A DNA stretch of 64,000 nt from Herbaspirillum rhizosphaerae_A (GCF_046025915.1 NZ_JAQQFR010000003.1:1-64000), one strand, 5' to 3'. Shown: positions 43,871-53,209, counted from the first letter of the stretch. A program made the numbers and translations. The notes: a model not told the origin generated them from the letters alone.

Positions 43871-44848
43871 ATGACAAAAGCAATCAGAATATTCAAGACC
43901 GGCGGGCCGGAAGTCATGGAATACGTTGACGTGGAAGTCGGTGATCCCGGTCCCGGCGAAGTGCGACTCCGTCACGCCGCCGTCGGCCTGAATTTCATCG
44001 ACGTCTATTTCCGTACCGGCCTGTATCCGCAGCCGCTGCCAGGTGGTCTCGGTCAGGAAGGCGCAGGCACCATCGAAGCCGTCGGCGCGGGCGTGACTGG
44101 CTTTGCGGTCGGCGATCGCGTGGCGTATGCCGGTCGCGGCGGTAACGGCGCTTATGCTGAAGAGCGCCTGATCTCGGCGGACGTGCTGGTCAAGCTGCCC
44201 GATTCGATCAGCTTCGACACTGCTGCTGCGATGATGTTGCAAGGCATGACGGTGCAATACCTGCTGCGCCAGACCACTCCGCTCAAGAGTGGCGACACTA
44301 TCCTGTTCCACGCCGCTGCCGGCGGGATCGGCTTGATCGCCAGTCAATGGGCCAAGGCGCTGGGCGTGAACATGATCGGTACCGTCAGCACCGAAGAAAA
44401 AGCGGCACTGGCCAAAGCGGCTGGTTGCGCACACGTGATCAATTACAAGACCGAGAATTTTGTCGAACGCGTCAAGGAAATCACCGGCGGCAAAGGTGTG
44501 CCGGTGGTCTATGACTCGATCGGCAAGGACACTTTTACCGGCTCGCTCGATTGCTTGTCGCCGCGCGGCATGATGGTCAGTTTCGGCAATGCGTCCGGTC
44601 CGGTGCCGCCGTTCGGCATGAGCGAACTGGCTTCGCGCGGTTCCTTGTATCTGACTCGTCCTTCGCTGGGCGCCTACACCGCCACGCGCGACGCGCTGGA
44701 TGCCACTGCCGGTGACCTGTTCGCCATGGTGCAAAGCAAGAAGCTCAGCATCGACATCAATCAACGTTATGCCCTGAAAGACGTCGCTCAGGCGCATGCC
44801 GATCTGGAAGGCCGCAAGACGACCGGCTCCACTATCCTGATTCCTTGA
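43871..44848 (+). CDS. qor: NADPH:quinone oxidoreductase (zinc-free MDR, QOR type)
   Basis: 325 residues of the medium-chain reductase superfamily without zinc-ligand cysteines. VGLNFIDVYFRTGLYP, the glycine-rich LGQEGAGTIEAVG, the NADP-binding HAAAGGIGLIASQWAKALG (about 141-159) and SFGNASGPVPPF are diagnostic of quinone oxidoreductase 1. It reduces quinones by one electron. Starts after AGGAGACC, and is followed 12 bases later by a small membrane protein gene. Confidence 0.93.
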   Translation: MTKAIRIFKTGGPEVMEYVDVEVGDPGPGEVRLRHAAVGLNFIDVYFRTGLYPQPLPGGLGQEGAGTIEAVGAGVTGFAVGDRVAYAGRGGNGAYAEERLISADVLVKLPDSISFDTAAAMMLQGMTVQYLLRQTTPLKSGDTILFHAAAGGIGLIASQWAKALGVNMIGTVSTEEKAALAKAAGCAHVINYKTENFVERVKEITGGKGVPVVYDSIGKDTFTGSLDCLSPRGMMVSFGNASGPVPPFGMSELASRGSLYLTRPSLGAYTATRDALDATAGDLFAMVQSKKLSIDINQRYALKDVAQAHADLEGRKTTGSTILIP

Positions 44849-44859
44849 GGAGATCGATC

Positions 44860-45021
44860 TTGACTATCTCCGATCCCGGCAAGAGTCCGATGAATCATCC
44901 CGACGAGCAACCGTCAGGAACCGACGGTTCGCCCAAGTTTGGGCGTTTGCTGATCGTGCTGATCCTGGCGGTACTGGTGATTGTGGCGATCACTTTCGGC
45001 AGCGAAGCGATGTATTCCTGA
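44860..45021 (+). CDS. Small single-pass membrane protein, TTG start
   Basis: A 53-residue ORF starting with TTG 44860, chosen because GAGGAG lies 7 bases upstream (44847-44852); an ATG at 44890 gives a 43-residue version. The N-terminal 30 residues are hydrophilic (Pro, Asp, Ser), followed by one hydrophobic helix, LLIVLILAVLVIVAITFG, and a short tail. No family recognised. It lies directly after qor and before a terminator, so is likely cotranscribed with qor. Confidence 0.6.
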   Translation: MTISDPGKSPMNHPDEQPSGTDGSPKFGRLLIVLILAVLVIVAITFGSEAMYS

Positions 45022-45045
45022 TCGCTTTATCAGGCGTCGGACGTA

Positions 45046-45086
45046 AAAAATCCCGGTCTTGCTCAAGTGGCAAGACCGGGATTTTT
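45046..45086. terminator. Bidirectional intrinsic terminator
   Basis: Arms AAAAATCCCGGTCTTGC (45046-45062) and GCAAGACCGGGATTTTT (45070-45086), perfectly complementary over 17 bp around a 7-base loop. It ends the qor transcript on plus and the lipoprotein gene on minus. Confidence 0.9.
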
Positions 45087-45127
45087 GTTTGCGACGTCAA
45101 TTTCGTTCGGTAAATCTCAGGTGGCTG

Positions 45128-45817
45128 TCACTGCGCAGGAGTAGCAGGTCTGGCTGGGGTGGCTGGATTTGCAGGGACAGCAGCAGCCGGCACAATTTTA
45201 TCCAGCTTCAGTCTGACATGGCGCGACACGCCGCTTGGGCCGGGGAATTCCGAAAACGCGCTGCGCACCATATACGGCATCGCCATCGGCAAGGTCGCCT
45301 CGCGTCCCTCGCTGTCGACCGTCACCTCATACAACTTCTGATCGCCCGCTGCGCGGGCAATGGTCACATGCAAGCGCCGCTGGAATACCGGGAAAGCCGT
45401 GGTCTGCATTGGCGGTCCCCAGAACGGATCGTAGAACGGTCCCGGTCCCCAGGGGCCGAACCCGCGTCCCCGCCAGCCCGGATAGCCTGGACCGTACCAG
45501 AACGGGTCATACATCGGTTGCGTCACGACGACCGTGCCGGACTGCATGCCATAGGCAAAAGACACCTTCAGCGTCGCAGTGTTGGGTGCCGATGCATCGG
45601 TAAAGCCCAGACGCAGCAATTCGGCGCGGATCAATTGTTCATAATTGCGGTATTCAAGACTGCCTTCCTGTTCCTTGGCCGGCGCAAAGACGAAGGATTT
45701 GTCCTTCAAATCCGCAGGCCAGGCGTGGAAAGCGGTGACGTCGCTGGTGATGGTGGTGGCGCATCCTGTAAGCAGGGCGCTGCCGGCGAGGAAAAGGACG
45801 CCAAGCAAGCGTTTCAT
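45128..45817 (-). CDS. DUF4136 domain lipoprotein
   Basis: 229 residues with a lipoprotein signal peptide: MKRLLGVLFLAGSALLTGC, with lipobox LTGC and the lipidated Cys at 19. The DUF4136 domain covers about 25-200 (FHAWPADLKDKSFVFA is typical). A Trp/Gly/Pro-rich insert near 95-130 (YGPGYPGWRGRGFGPWGP) and an Ala/Pro repeat at the C-terminus (PANPATPARPATPAQ) are low complexity. Predicted outer-membrane lipoprotein of unknown function. Convergent with qor and divergent from pepN. Confidence 0.85.
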   Translation of the reverse strand: MKRLLGVLFLAGSALLTGCATTITSDVTAFHAWPADLKDKSFVFAPAKEQEGSLEYRNYEQLIRAELLRLGFTDASAPNTATLKVSFAYGMQSGTVVVTQPMYDPFWYGPGYPGWRGRGFGPWGPGPFYDPFWGPPMQTTAFPVFQRRLHVTIARAAGDQKLYEVTVDSEGREATLPMAMPYMVRSAFSEFPGPSGVSRHVRLKLDKIVPAAAVPANPATPARPATPAQ

Positions 45818-45994
45818 GGTGAGTCTCCGGTGGTTCTGGCAGATGGTAAGTGATCGAAGCGGCGTCGGTGAATGATTCGGTTACGAGCTGCTACTCACTA
45901 TTCTCGTCCCTTTTCTGCCTATCCATACGGTTGATTGGTAAAATCGTGTTTTGTTCCTATTGCACTATTGCATCCATTTCACGGGATATCCTCC

Positions 45995-48691
45995 ATGCGC
46001 ACAGAAACGCCTCCGACGATTTACCGCAAAGATTACGCTGCTCCGACCTATTTTGTCGACACTGTCGAAATGGGTTTTGACCTTGAGCCTGAACTGACCC
46101 GCGTTGCGACCCGCATCACCATGCAGCGCAACCCTGCCGCAGCCGGCAAGGATATCGAACTCTACGGCGAAGAACTGGACCTGGTTCAGCTTCGCCTCAA
46201 CGGCAAGACTCTGACTGCGCGCGACTACCGCGTGCAAGGCGGCATCCTGCGCATTCCCGGCGCACCGGCGAAAGTGACGCTGGACATCGAAACTACTACC
46301 AATCCACAGCGCAATACCTCGCTGATGGGTTTGTACGTGTCCAACGGCAATTTTTTCACGCAGTGCGAAGCCGAAGGTTTTCGCAAGATCACCTACTTCC
46401 CTGATCGTCCTGACGTCATGGGCAAGTACACCGTTATGCTGCGCGCCGACAAGAAGAAGTACCCGGTGCTGCTGTCCAACGGCAACCTGATTGAAGAAGG
46501 CAATCTGCCCGACGGCCGTCATTACGCCAAATGGGAAGACCCGTTCAAGAAGCCGTCCTACCTGTTCGCACTGGTGGCCGGCAAGCTGGTCTGCCAGGAA
46601 GAAAAATACAAGCTGCAATCCGGCCGCGAAGTGCTGCTGCAAGTGTGGGTGGAAGACGGCAACCTCGACAAGACCCAGCACGCCATGGATTCGCTCAAGA
46701 ACAGCATCCGCTGGGATGAAGAGCGCTTTGGCCTGGAACTAGATCTTGACCGCTTCATGATCGTCGCCGTCGGCGACTTCAACATGGGCGCGATGGAAAA
46801 TAAGGGCCTCAACATCTTCAATACCAAGTTCGTGCTGGCCAATCCACGCATCGCCACCGATGTCGACTACGCCAACATCGAAGCCGTGGTCGGTCATGAA
46901 TATTTCCACAACTGGACCGGTAATCGCGTCACCTGCCGCGACTGGTTCCAGCTGTCCCTGAAGGAAGGCCTGACCGTTTTCCGTGACCAGGAATTTTCCG
47001 CCGACATGATCGGCAGCGACAGCGGTCGCGCGGTCAAACGCATCGATGACGTGCGCGTGCTGCGTCAGGCGCAATTCCCGGAGGATGCAGGCCCGATGGC
47101 GCATCCGGTGCGTCCGGACTCCTTTGTCGAGATCAATAATTTCTACACCGTCACCGTCTATGAAAAAGGCGCCGAAGTCGTCCGCATGTACCAGACCTTG
47201 CTCGGTCGCGATGGCTTCCGCAAGGGCATGGACCTGTACTTCAAGCGCCATGACGGTCAGGCGGTAACCTGCGATGATTTTCGTGCAGCGATGGCCGACG
47301 CCAACAAGCGCGACCTCAAGCAATTCGAACGCTGGTATAGCCAATCCGGTACGCCGCGTGTTGCCGCCTCCGTACGTTACGACGCCAAGGCCAAGACGCT
47401 TGAACTCACGCTGGAGCAATCCTGCCCGTCCACACCGGGACAAAAGAAAAAGCTGCCATTCCACATTCCCGTTGCCGTCGGCCTGCTCGACAGCAAAGGC
47501 AAGGACATGGCACTGAGCCTGTCTGGTGAAAAGACAGCGAAGTCCCCGCAGACCACGCGCGTGCTGGAACTGACGCAAGCTAAACAGACGTTCAAGTTCA
47601 CCGACGTTGCCGAAAAACCGGTGCCGTCCATCCTGCGCGGCTTCTCCGCGCCGGTAGTGCTGGAGTATGAATATAGCGACGCCGAGCTGGCCTTCCTGAT
47701 GGCGCATGACAGCGACGCATTCAATCGCTGGGAAGCCGGTCAGCGCCTCGCCACACGCCGCCTGCTCAACCTGACTATCGCCGTGCAGGCTGCGCGCCAG
47801 TCCGGTCATGTGGTCTCGGTCGAATCCGTACTCGGCAACTTGCAGCAGGACGATGCCTTGACCAACGCGCTGCGCACGACGCTCAACGACACGTCTCTTG
47901 ACCCCGCCTTCCGTGAATTGGTGCTGACCCTGCCGTCGGAAACCATGATCGCCGAACAGATGGAAGTCATCGATCCGCAAGCCATCCACGCTGCGCGCCA
48001 GTTCCTGCGCCGCACGCTGGCAAAAGATTTGAGCGCTGATCTGTTGGCGGCATACGAGGCCAACCAAAACAAGGGTGCCTACAGTCCCGACGCAACAGCT
48101 TCCGGCAAGCGCGCACTGAAGAATGTGGTGTTGTCCTATCTGGCCGAACTCGACGACGAGCAAGCGCACACGCTGGCGCAACAGCAATGCGACAACGCCA
48201 ACAACATGACCGACCGGCTGGCCGCCCTGGCTGCGCTGACCAACAGTCGCGCGGAAGGCAAGGGCAAGGCCCTGGAAGCCTTCTACACCGAGTTCGAGCA
48301 AGAAGCGCTGGTCATCGACAAGTGGTTCACGCTGCAAGCCACTGCGCGCACCGCCGATGTCGAAACCGTCCGTGCGCTGGCGCAGCATCCGGCTTTCACG
48401 CTGAAGAATCCTAACCGTGCACGCAGCCTGATTTTCAGTTTCTGCAACGGCAATCCATCGGCGTTCCATGCGCTCGACGGCAGCGGTTACACCTTCTGGG
48501 CCGAGCAAGTCATCGCGCTCAATGGCAGTAACCCGCAAGTTGCCGCCCGTCTGGCGCGCAGCATGGACCGCTGGCGCAAGTATTCGACGACTTTGCAGGA
48601 AAAAATGCGCGCCGCGTTGCGTCAGGTGGCAGATACGCCAAACCTGTCGCGCGACGTCGCCGAAGTCATCACCAAGTCGCTGTCTAATTAA
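45995..48691 (+). CDS. pepN: Aminopeptidase N
   Basis: 898 residues from ATG 45995, which follows ATATCCTCC and begins the conserved MRTETPPTIYRKDY start; an extension to 45935 is not family-like. It is an M1 zinc metallopeptidase: exopeptidase loop GAMEN at 265-269, zinc ligands HEYFH (H301, H305) with E324 further on. It cleaves N-terminal residues of peptides in the cytoplasm. The DUF3458 Ig-like and C-terminal helical domains are complete. TAAAAT at 45939-45944 may be the -10. fbp follows after 48 bases. Confidence 0.97.
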   Translation: MRTETPPTIYRKDYAAPTYFVDTVEMGFDLEPELTRVATRITMQRNPAAAGKDIELYGEELDLVQLRLNGKTLTARDYRVQGGILRIPGAPAKVTLDIETTTNPQRNTSLMGLYVSNGNFFTQCEAEGFRKITYFPDRPDVMGKYTVMLRADKKKYPVLLSNGNLIEEGNLPDGRHYAKWEDPFKKPSYLFALVAGKLVCQEEKYKLQSGREVLLQVWVEDGNLDKTQHAMDSLKNSIRWDEERFGLELDLDRFMIVAVGDFNMGAMENKGLNIFNTKFVLANPRIATDVDYANIEAVVGHEYFHNWTGNRVTCRDWFQLSLKEGLTVFRDQEFSADMIGSDSGRAVKRIDDVRVLRQAQFPEDAGPMAHPVRPDSFVEINNFYTVTVYEKGAEVVRMYQTLLGRDGFRKGMDLYFKRHDGQAVTCDDFRAAMADANKRDLKQFERWYSQSGTPRVAASVRYDAKAKTLELTLEQSCPSTPGQKKKLPFHIPVAVGLLDSKGKDMALSLSGEKTAKSPQTTRVLELTQAKQTFKFTDVAEKPVPSILRGFSAPVVLEYEYSDAELAFLMAHDSDAFNRWEAGQRLATRRLLNLTIAVQAARQSGHVVSVESVLGNLQQDDALTNALRTTLNDTSLDPAFRELVLTLPSETMIAEQMEVIDPQAIHAARQFLRRTLAKDLSADLLAAYEANQNKGAYSPDATASGKRALKNVVLSYLAELDDEQAHTLAQQQCDNANNMTDRLAALAALTNSRAEGKGKALEAFYTEFEQEALVIDKWFTLQATARTADVETVRALAQHPAFTLKNPNRARSLIFSFCNGNPSAFHALDGSGYTFWAEQVIALNGSNPQVAARLARSMDRWRKYSTTLQEKMRAALRQVADTPNLSRDVAEVITKSLSN

Positions 48692-48739
48692 CGCCGCGCA
48701 GCGGACGCACCACAGATTTGATTTTTAAGAGAGAGCATC

Positions 48740-49744
48740 ATGACCAAACGCATCAGCCTGACCCAACATTTGATTGAGCAGCAACGCCTGCACAACAAGA
48801 TCCCATCCGAACTGCGCCTGCTGATCGAAGTCGTCGGTCGCGCCTGCAAGAGCATCAGCCATGCCGTCGGCAAGGGCGCGCTGGGCGAAGTGCTGGGCAG
48901 CGCCGGCAGCGAAAACGTACAGGGCGAAGTGCAGAAGAAGCTGGACGTCATCTCCAATGAAATCCTGCTCGAAGCCAACGAGTGGGGCGGCCATCTGGCC
49001 GGCATGGCATCGGAAGAAATGGAAACCATCCATCCGATTCCCAATCGTTATCCCAAGGGCGAATACCTGCTGATGTTCGACCCGCTGGACGGCTCCAGCA
49101 ACATCGACGTCAACGTCTCCATCGGGACCATCTTTTCCGTGCTAAAGGCGCCGGACGGCATGACCACGCCGTCGGAACAAGACTTCCTGCAACCCGGCAC
49201 CAAGCAAGTCGCCGCCGGTTACGCGGTGTATGGCCCGCAAACCGTGCTGGTGCTGACCACCGGCGACGGCGTCCACTGCTTCACGCTGGACCGCGAAATG
49301 GGCGCCTGGGTGCTGACACAGCGCGACATGCAGATTCCGGCAGACACCAAGGAATTCGCGATCAACGCCTCCAACGAGCGTCACTGGTATCCGCCGGTCA
49401 AACGTTATGTCGACGAAATGCTGGCCGGTTCCACCGGTCCGCGCGGCAAGGACTTCAACATGCGCTGGATCGCCTCGATGGTCGCCGACGTGCACCGCAT
49501 CCTCAACCGCGGCGGTGTCTTCATGTACCCGGCCGACGCGCGTGAACCGGACAAGCCAGGCAAGCTGCGCCTGATGTACGAAGCCAATCCGATGGCCTTT
49601 ATCGTCGAGCAAGCCGGCGGCGCTGCCACCAATGGCGATCAACGTATCCTCGATATCCAGCCTGAGAAGCTGCATCAACGCGTTGCGGTTTTCCTCGGCT
49701 CGAAGAATGAAGTTGAGCGCGTGACCGGTTATCACAAAGAGTAA
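48740..49744 (+). CDS. fbp: Class I fructose-1,6-bisphosphatase
   Basis: 334 residues. LIEVVGRACKSISHAVGKGALG opens the class I fold, FDPLDGSSNIDVNVSIGTIF carries the metal-binding DPLDGS motif near 114-119, and ERHWYPPVKRYVDEM with FIVEQAGGAATNG binds substrate. It dephosphorylates fructose-1,6-bisphosphate in gluconeogenesis. AGAGAGCAT precedes the start. A clear terminator follows. Confidence 0.96.
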   Translation: MTKRISLTQHLIEQQRLHNKIPSELRLLIEVVGRACKSISHAVGKGALGEVLGSAGSENVQGEVQKKLDVISNEILLEANEWGGHLAGMASEEMETIHPIPNRYPKGEYLLMFDPLDGSSNIDVNVSIGTIFSVLKAPDGMTTPSEQDFLQPGTKQVAAGYAVYGPQTVLVLTTGDGVHCFTLDREMGAWVLTQRDMQIPADTKEFAINASNERHWYPPVKRYVDEMLAGSTGPRGKDFNMRWIASMVADVHRILNRGGVFMYPADAREPDKPGKLRLMYEANPMAFIVEQAGGAATNGDQRILDIQPEKLHQRVAVFLGSKNEVERVTGYHKE

Positions 49745-49779
49745 GAAGTAAGCGGCCGTCAACCGGCTGTTGAAATGAC

Positions 49780-49806
49780 AAAGGGACTTGCGATGCAAGT
49801 CCCTTT
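49780..49806 (+). terminator. Intrinsic terminator after fbp
   Basis: Arms AAAGGGACTTG (49780-49790) and CAAGTCCCTTT (49796-49806), loop CGATG, followed by three more Ts. Confidence 0.88.
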
Positions 49807-49830
49807 TTTCATGCCGAGGCAGATAAAGCG

Positions 49831-50388
49831 TTACGCCGCTTTCTTCAACGCCGCCAGCAAGGTCTTGTTGAACGCTGGAATATCATCCGGCTTGCGCGAG
49901 GTGATGAAGTTGTCGTCCTGCACCACTTCGCGATCGACCCACTTGCCGCCGGCGTTTTTAAAATCATCCTGCAAACTCGGCCAACTGGTTACCGTACGGT
50001 TTTTCGCCAGTCCGGCAGAAATCAGCAACCAACCGCCATGGCAGATTGCTGCGATCGGCTTGTGCGCGTCGTTGGCTTGCTGGACGAACTTCACGGCCTC
50101 TGGCAGCAGCCGCATGGCATCGCCATTGACGACGCCGCCCGGCAGCACAACTGCGGCGTAATCTTCCTGATGCGCTTGTGCAAAGGTCTTGTCGACCTTT
50201 ACCTGCTCGCCCTTGTCGACGTGTTTGAAACCTTGCAGCGTGCCGCTTTTGGCAGAGATGACGTCGACCTGCAGGCCGGCTGCTTCCAGCGCCTTTTTTG
50301 GTTCCAGCAGTTCGGCTTGTTCAAAGCCGTCGGTGGCGAGGATAGCGACGCGTGCAGAATGCGTGGACGAAGATGATGAATTGGCCAT
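49831..50388 (-). CDS. DJ-1/PfpI family protein (YhbO/general stress 18 type)
   Basis: 185 residues from ATG 50388 (GGAGAAA upstream); an extension to 50496 lacks family character. ILATDGFEQAELLEPKKALEAAG starts the Rossmann-like fold, YAAVVLPGGVVNGDAMR is the glutamate loop, and AICHGGWLLISAG near 113-125 holds the nucleophile cysteine elbow (Cys-His-Gly). Homologues act as deglycases or stress chaperones; the protease name is historical. The N-terminus (ANSSSSSTHSA) is serine-rich and unconserved. Confidence 0.92.
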   Translation of the reverse strand: MANSSSSSTHSARVAILATDGFEQAELLEPKKALEAAGLQVDVISAKSGTLQGFKHVDKGEQVKVDKTFAQAHQEDYAAVVLPGGVVNGDAMRLLPEAVKFVQQANDAHKPIAAICHGGWLLISAGLAKNRTVTSWPSLQDDFKNAGGKWVDREVVQDDNFITSRKPDDIPAFNKTLLAALKKAA

Positions 50389-50498
50389 GATGATTTCTCC
50401 ATAGGATGGAAGCGCGAGCTTCCGGTGAGCGGTGGTCGGCGCGCGCATGGAAGAATGCCGCCGCGCCGGCAGAACAGTCATCCTGCGCTCAAACAAAA

Positions 50499-50532
50499 AC
50501 GCCGCCTATCAGCGTAGTGCTGAAGGCGGCGT
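50499..50532 (-). terminator. Intrinsic terminator of rarD
   Basis: On the minus strand a GC-rich stem (ACGCCGCCTTCAGC pairing with GCTGA-T-AGGCGGCGT, one bulged base) is followed by TTTTTG. It lies 27 bases downstream of the rarD stop and upstream of the DJ-1 gene. Confidence 0.8.
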
Positions 50533-50558
50533 CAGAATATCGACGACGGGCACTGCGT

Positions 50559-51449
50559 TTAGCGCCGCTGCATCAGCCGCACGCTATGAATCGCCGTAAA
50601 GCCTACCGACATCCAGATCGGGATATATGTCCACAACTGCGCCGATGTCAGCGTCTCATCCAGCAGGATGATCGCTACCACCACCAGCAACACCGGTTCC
50701 ACGTAACCGAGAATCCCGAACAAGCCCATCGGCAGCAAGCGGCTCGCACGTAAGAAACAATCCAGTGCCGCGGTACTCAGAAGCCCCAGCCCAGGCAATA
50801 GCAGCAGATACATATCAGGCCGTTGCCACACCGCAGACAGATTCGGGCTGATCGCCAGCGTGTACAAAGCTACCGGCGTCAGCAGCGCGATCTCCATCGT
50901 GAAGATCACCATCGAATCCAGCTTCAGACGGCGTCGCAGCATGAAGTACGGTGGATACCCCAGCGCCACCAGCACCGTCGGCCACGAAAAAGCTCGCGTC
51001 ATCCACAGCTCATGCAACACGCCTGCAATCGCACAGGCCACCGCAATGCGCTGCCAACCATCCAGACGCTCACCGTAATAAAACCGTCCGATCAGCACCA
51101 TCGCCAACGGCAGCAAAAAATAGCCGAGCGATACATCCAGCGCCCGCCCATTCAACGGCGCCCATAAGAACAGCCATAACTGCACACCCAGCATCGCCGT
51201 CATCGCCACAAACAACAGTGCCTGCAACGGTGTGCGCAGCAACGCAAGAACGGCAGCACGCAACTGCGCTCCATGCTTGCGCCAGCTGATCAGCACGAAC
51301 GCCAGCGGCAGCGTCCACACGATGCGCCAGGCAAAGATGTCGAGGCCATTGAGCGGCGTCAGCCAACTGGTATAAGCAGAGAGCAGGGCGAACAGCGTCG
51401 ACGCGATGACCGACAGGGCGATGCCACGCGCCGTTTCAGGATGGTTCAT
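50559..51449 (-). CDS. rarD: RarD-type EamA transporter (chloramphenicol-sensitive protein family)
   Basis: 296 residues from ATG 51449, giving the usual RarD start MNHPETARGIALSVIAS; no strong ribosome binding site is visible. Ten membrane segments form two EamA repeats. FAWRIVWTLPLAFVLISWRK (about 38-57), GYFLLPLAMVLIGRFYYGERL and YPPYFMLRRRL are RarD hallmarks. Function is export of unknown metabolites. An inverted repeat GCGAAAT-GAAA-ATTTCGC (51567-51584) lies upstream of the gene. Confidence 0.9.
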   Translation of the reverse strand: MNHPETARGIALSVIASTLFALLSAYTSWLTPLNGLDIFAWRIVWTLPLAFVLISWRKHGAQLRAAVLALLRTPLQALLFVAMTAMLGVQLWLFLWAPLNGRALDVSLGYFLLPLAMVLIGRFYYGERLDGWQRIAVACAIAGVLHELWMTRAFSWPTVLVALGYPPYFMLRRRLKLDSMVIFTMEIALLTPVALYTLAISPNLSAVWQRPDMYLLLLPGLGLLSTAALDCFLRASRLLPMGLFGILGYVEPVLLVVVAIILLDETLTSAQLWTYIPIWMSVGFTAIHSVRLMQRR

Positions 51450-51633
51450 GCAGAAAGTGAGGTAAGGGGAGTTACGTAACGGCACCAACATGGTGCGAGC
51501 GCGATTGTAGCTTAGTCAGGTGCGGGCGCTGGGGGATATGTTGAGAAAGCAGGGGAAATGATCTGTGCGAAATGAAAATTTCGCGAAAATAGTATTCGCA
51601 CGGAGAGAGTTCGGTTGGTCTGTGTATGACAAA

Positions 51634-51650
51634 CGCCCGCTTGAGCGGGC
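51634..51650 (-). terminator. Possible terminator after the small 51744 gene
   Basis: The minus strand reads GCCCGC-TCAA-GCGGGC then GTTTGT, a short GC stem with a weak T-run, 94 bases downstream of the small gene. Confidence 0.5.
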
Positions 51651-51743
51651 TATGTATTTAATTCTTTGGATTTGAAGGCAGCAGCCGGCCGTTAATGGAC
51701 GCTGATCTGAGCGATAGAAGTGCCTTTGTTGAGATCAACGCTG

Positions 51744-51911
51744 CTAGAGCACTTCTTCGCTCCGTTGTTTGGCTTCTTCTCTCGCATCTTCCATCTGCCG
51801 CCGGGCATCTACCTTTGCTCGCACATGGGCGGTATAGGCCTGCTGACTGATAGGGGCAATTGTCATCAATTCTTTCAGATTGGCGGTACTTTCTTCGTAT
51901 CGCTGATGCAT
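51744..51911 (-). CDS. Small conserved-looking hypothetical protein, 55 residues
   Basis: An ATG at 51911 preceded by AGGAG with a 6-base spacer, and a TAG stop at 51744-51746. The product is highly charged and helix-prone (MHQRYEESTANLKELMTIAP at the start, then Arg/Glu/Lys-rich to the end), consistent with an amphipathic coiled coil and unlike the shadow ORFs in the other frames of this stretch. No family is recognised. It is isolated between rarD and the monooxygenase gene on the same strand, with a GC hairpin downstream. Confidence 0.6.
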   Translation of the reverse strand: MHQRYEESTANLKELMTIAPISQQAYTAHVRAKVDARRQMEDAREEAKQRSEEVL

Positions 51912-52049
51912 GGGCTACTCCTGCTGAAGGGTTTAGACTTTTTACCACACATGAGCGAGTATGCACGAATACTTGCTCGTCTAGCTAGCCCATAGCTCAC
52001 ATTTGCCAATGGCTACATCCTGTGACTGCCCCTGGCTTTCAGGGCAGTA

Positions 52050-53180
52050 TCATGACGTTTCTGCATCTTGGAACATGTTGATCATGCCACTTGCAGGATC
52101 TTTGCCTGCAAGCAGTTCATAGAATTTTTCACCATCCGCCGCGACCTTGGCGCTTCGCTCAAACATGGCTTGCTCAAATTGATGAAGTCCAGCTTCCAAA
52201 TCATCGGCATGTGAGGCGATGGCTTTGGCAAGTTCGGCGCCGTCGTATAGCGCCAGATTGGCTCCCTCACCGTTAGGGATGCTGAGGTGGGCGGCGTCGC
52301 CGATCAGGCTTACCCCCGGCACCCGTTGCCAGCGGTGCTCATGGGGAAGTGCGTGAAGCGGACGCAATAGCGGAATTGTGTCGCTGTCGGTGATCAGCGC
52401 AGTCAGTTCAGGCGCCCAGCCATTGAACTCCTGTGCAATACGCGCGCTTGCTTTCGCTTGGTCGGCGAAGTCGATATCGGCAAACCAATCCAGCGGCCTG
52501 GCAAGCATCGCATAAGTGTGCAAGGTCTCATGACGCTCACGGTGCGCCATGATCGCCTTACCTTGAACGGGGGCGCCCATTTGCCCCGTGCCGACTGCAA
52601 CGGCGCTGGCCGGGTGGCGAACGGCCGCATCGAACAGATATGTCTCCACGTACGACATCCCGGTGTATTGAGGCATAACTGCGGACAGCAGCGGACGCAC
52701 CTTTGACCATGCCCCATCGGCGCCGATCAACAAATGCGTGGTGACCGTTCTGCCATTGGTAAAGCTGACTTCATGGCGGCCGTCTCCCAGCGACCGTACA
52801 CCGGCAACTTTGTGATCCCACTGGACTGTCCCGGCGGGCAAGGAATCGAGCAACATCTGCCGAAGCTCTCCGCGTTGTACCTCGGGACGGCCTCCACTGC
52901 CGTCATCCGGATTCTCGAACAGAAGGCTGCCATCGGGACTTAAAATCCGCATCGCTTGCCGTCCCTCCAGAATGAGTTCTTGGAACTGGGTGAGCAGGCC
53001 GGCGTCTTGCAGCGCCAGTTGTCCGTTGTAATCATGGATGTCGAGCATCCCGCCCTGAGCGCGCGATGCTGCTGACTGCTCCGCTTCATAGACGATTGAG
53101 GGAATGCCGTGAAGATGCAGGACACGGGCTAATGTGAGGCCTCCGAGTCCGGCCCCGATGATGGCGATTGGCGTATTCAT
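52050..53180 (-). CDS. FAD-dependent monooxygenase, TetX-like (PHBH fold)
   Basis: 376 residues. The N-terminal dinucleotide fold IAIIGAGLGGLTLARVLHL (residues 5-23) is followed by the RAQGGMLDIHDYNGQ loop. The DG motif is LLIGADGAWSKVRPLL and the GD motif is VSLIGDAAHLSIPNGEGANL (about 295-314), both typical of class A flavin hydroxylases. The overall pattern resembles TetX-type and related polyketide/aromatic monooxygenases. Divergent from a TetR-like gene whose C-terminal domain is of the tetracycline-repressor type, with palindromes between. The substrate is unknown and the resemblance alone does not prove tetracycline inactivation. Confidence 0.85.
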   Translation of the reverse strand: MNTPIAIIGAGLGGLTLARVLHLHGIPSIVYEAEQSAASRAQGGMLDIHDYNGQLALQDAGLLTQFQELILEGRQAMRILSPDGSLLFENPDDGSGGRPEVQRGELRQMLLDSLPAGTVQWDHKVAGVRSLGDGRHEVSFTNGRTVTTHLLIGADGAWSKVRPLLSAVMPQYTGMSYVETYLFDAAVRHPASAVAVGTGQMGAPVQGKAIMAHRERHETLHTYAMLARPLDWFADIDFADQAKASARIAQEFNGWAPELTALITDSDTIPLLRPLHALPHEHRWQRVPGVSLIGDAAHLSIPNGEGANLALYDGAELAKAIASHADDLEAGLHQFEQAMFERSAKVAADGEKFYELLAGKDPASGMINMFQDAETS

Positions 53181-53209
53181 ATGGACTTTTTGGGAAGTAA
53201 TCGGTAAGT

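Noticed and set aside
46739..48538. 599-codon minus-strand ORF inside pepN
   Set aside because: Antisense to a complete, motif-bearing aminopeptidase and without recognisable family features.
51658..51966. Overlapping 91- and 102-codon ORFs in the rarD-monooxygenase gap
   Set aside because: Neither has a ribosome binding site or coding character; the 55-codon minus-strand frame at 51744-51911 fits better.
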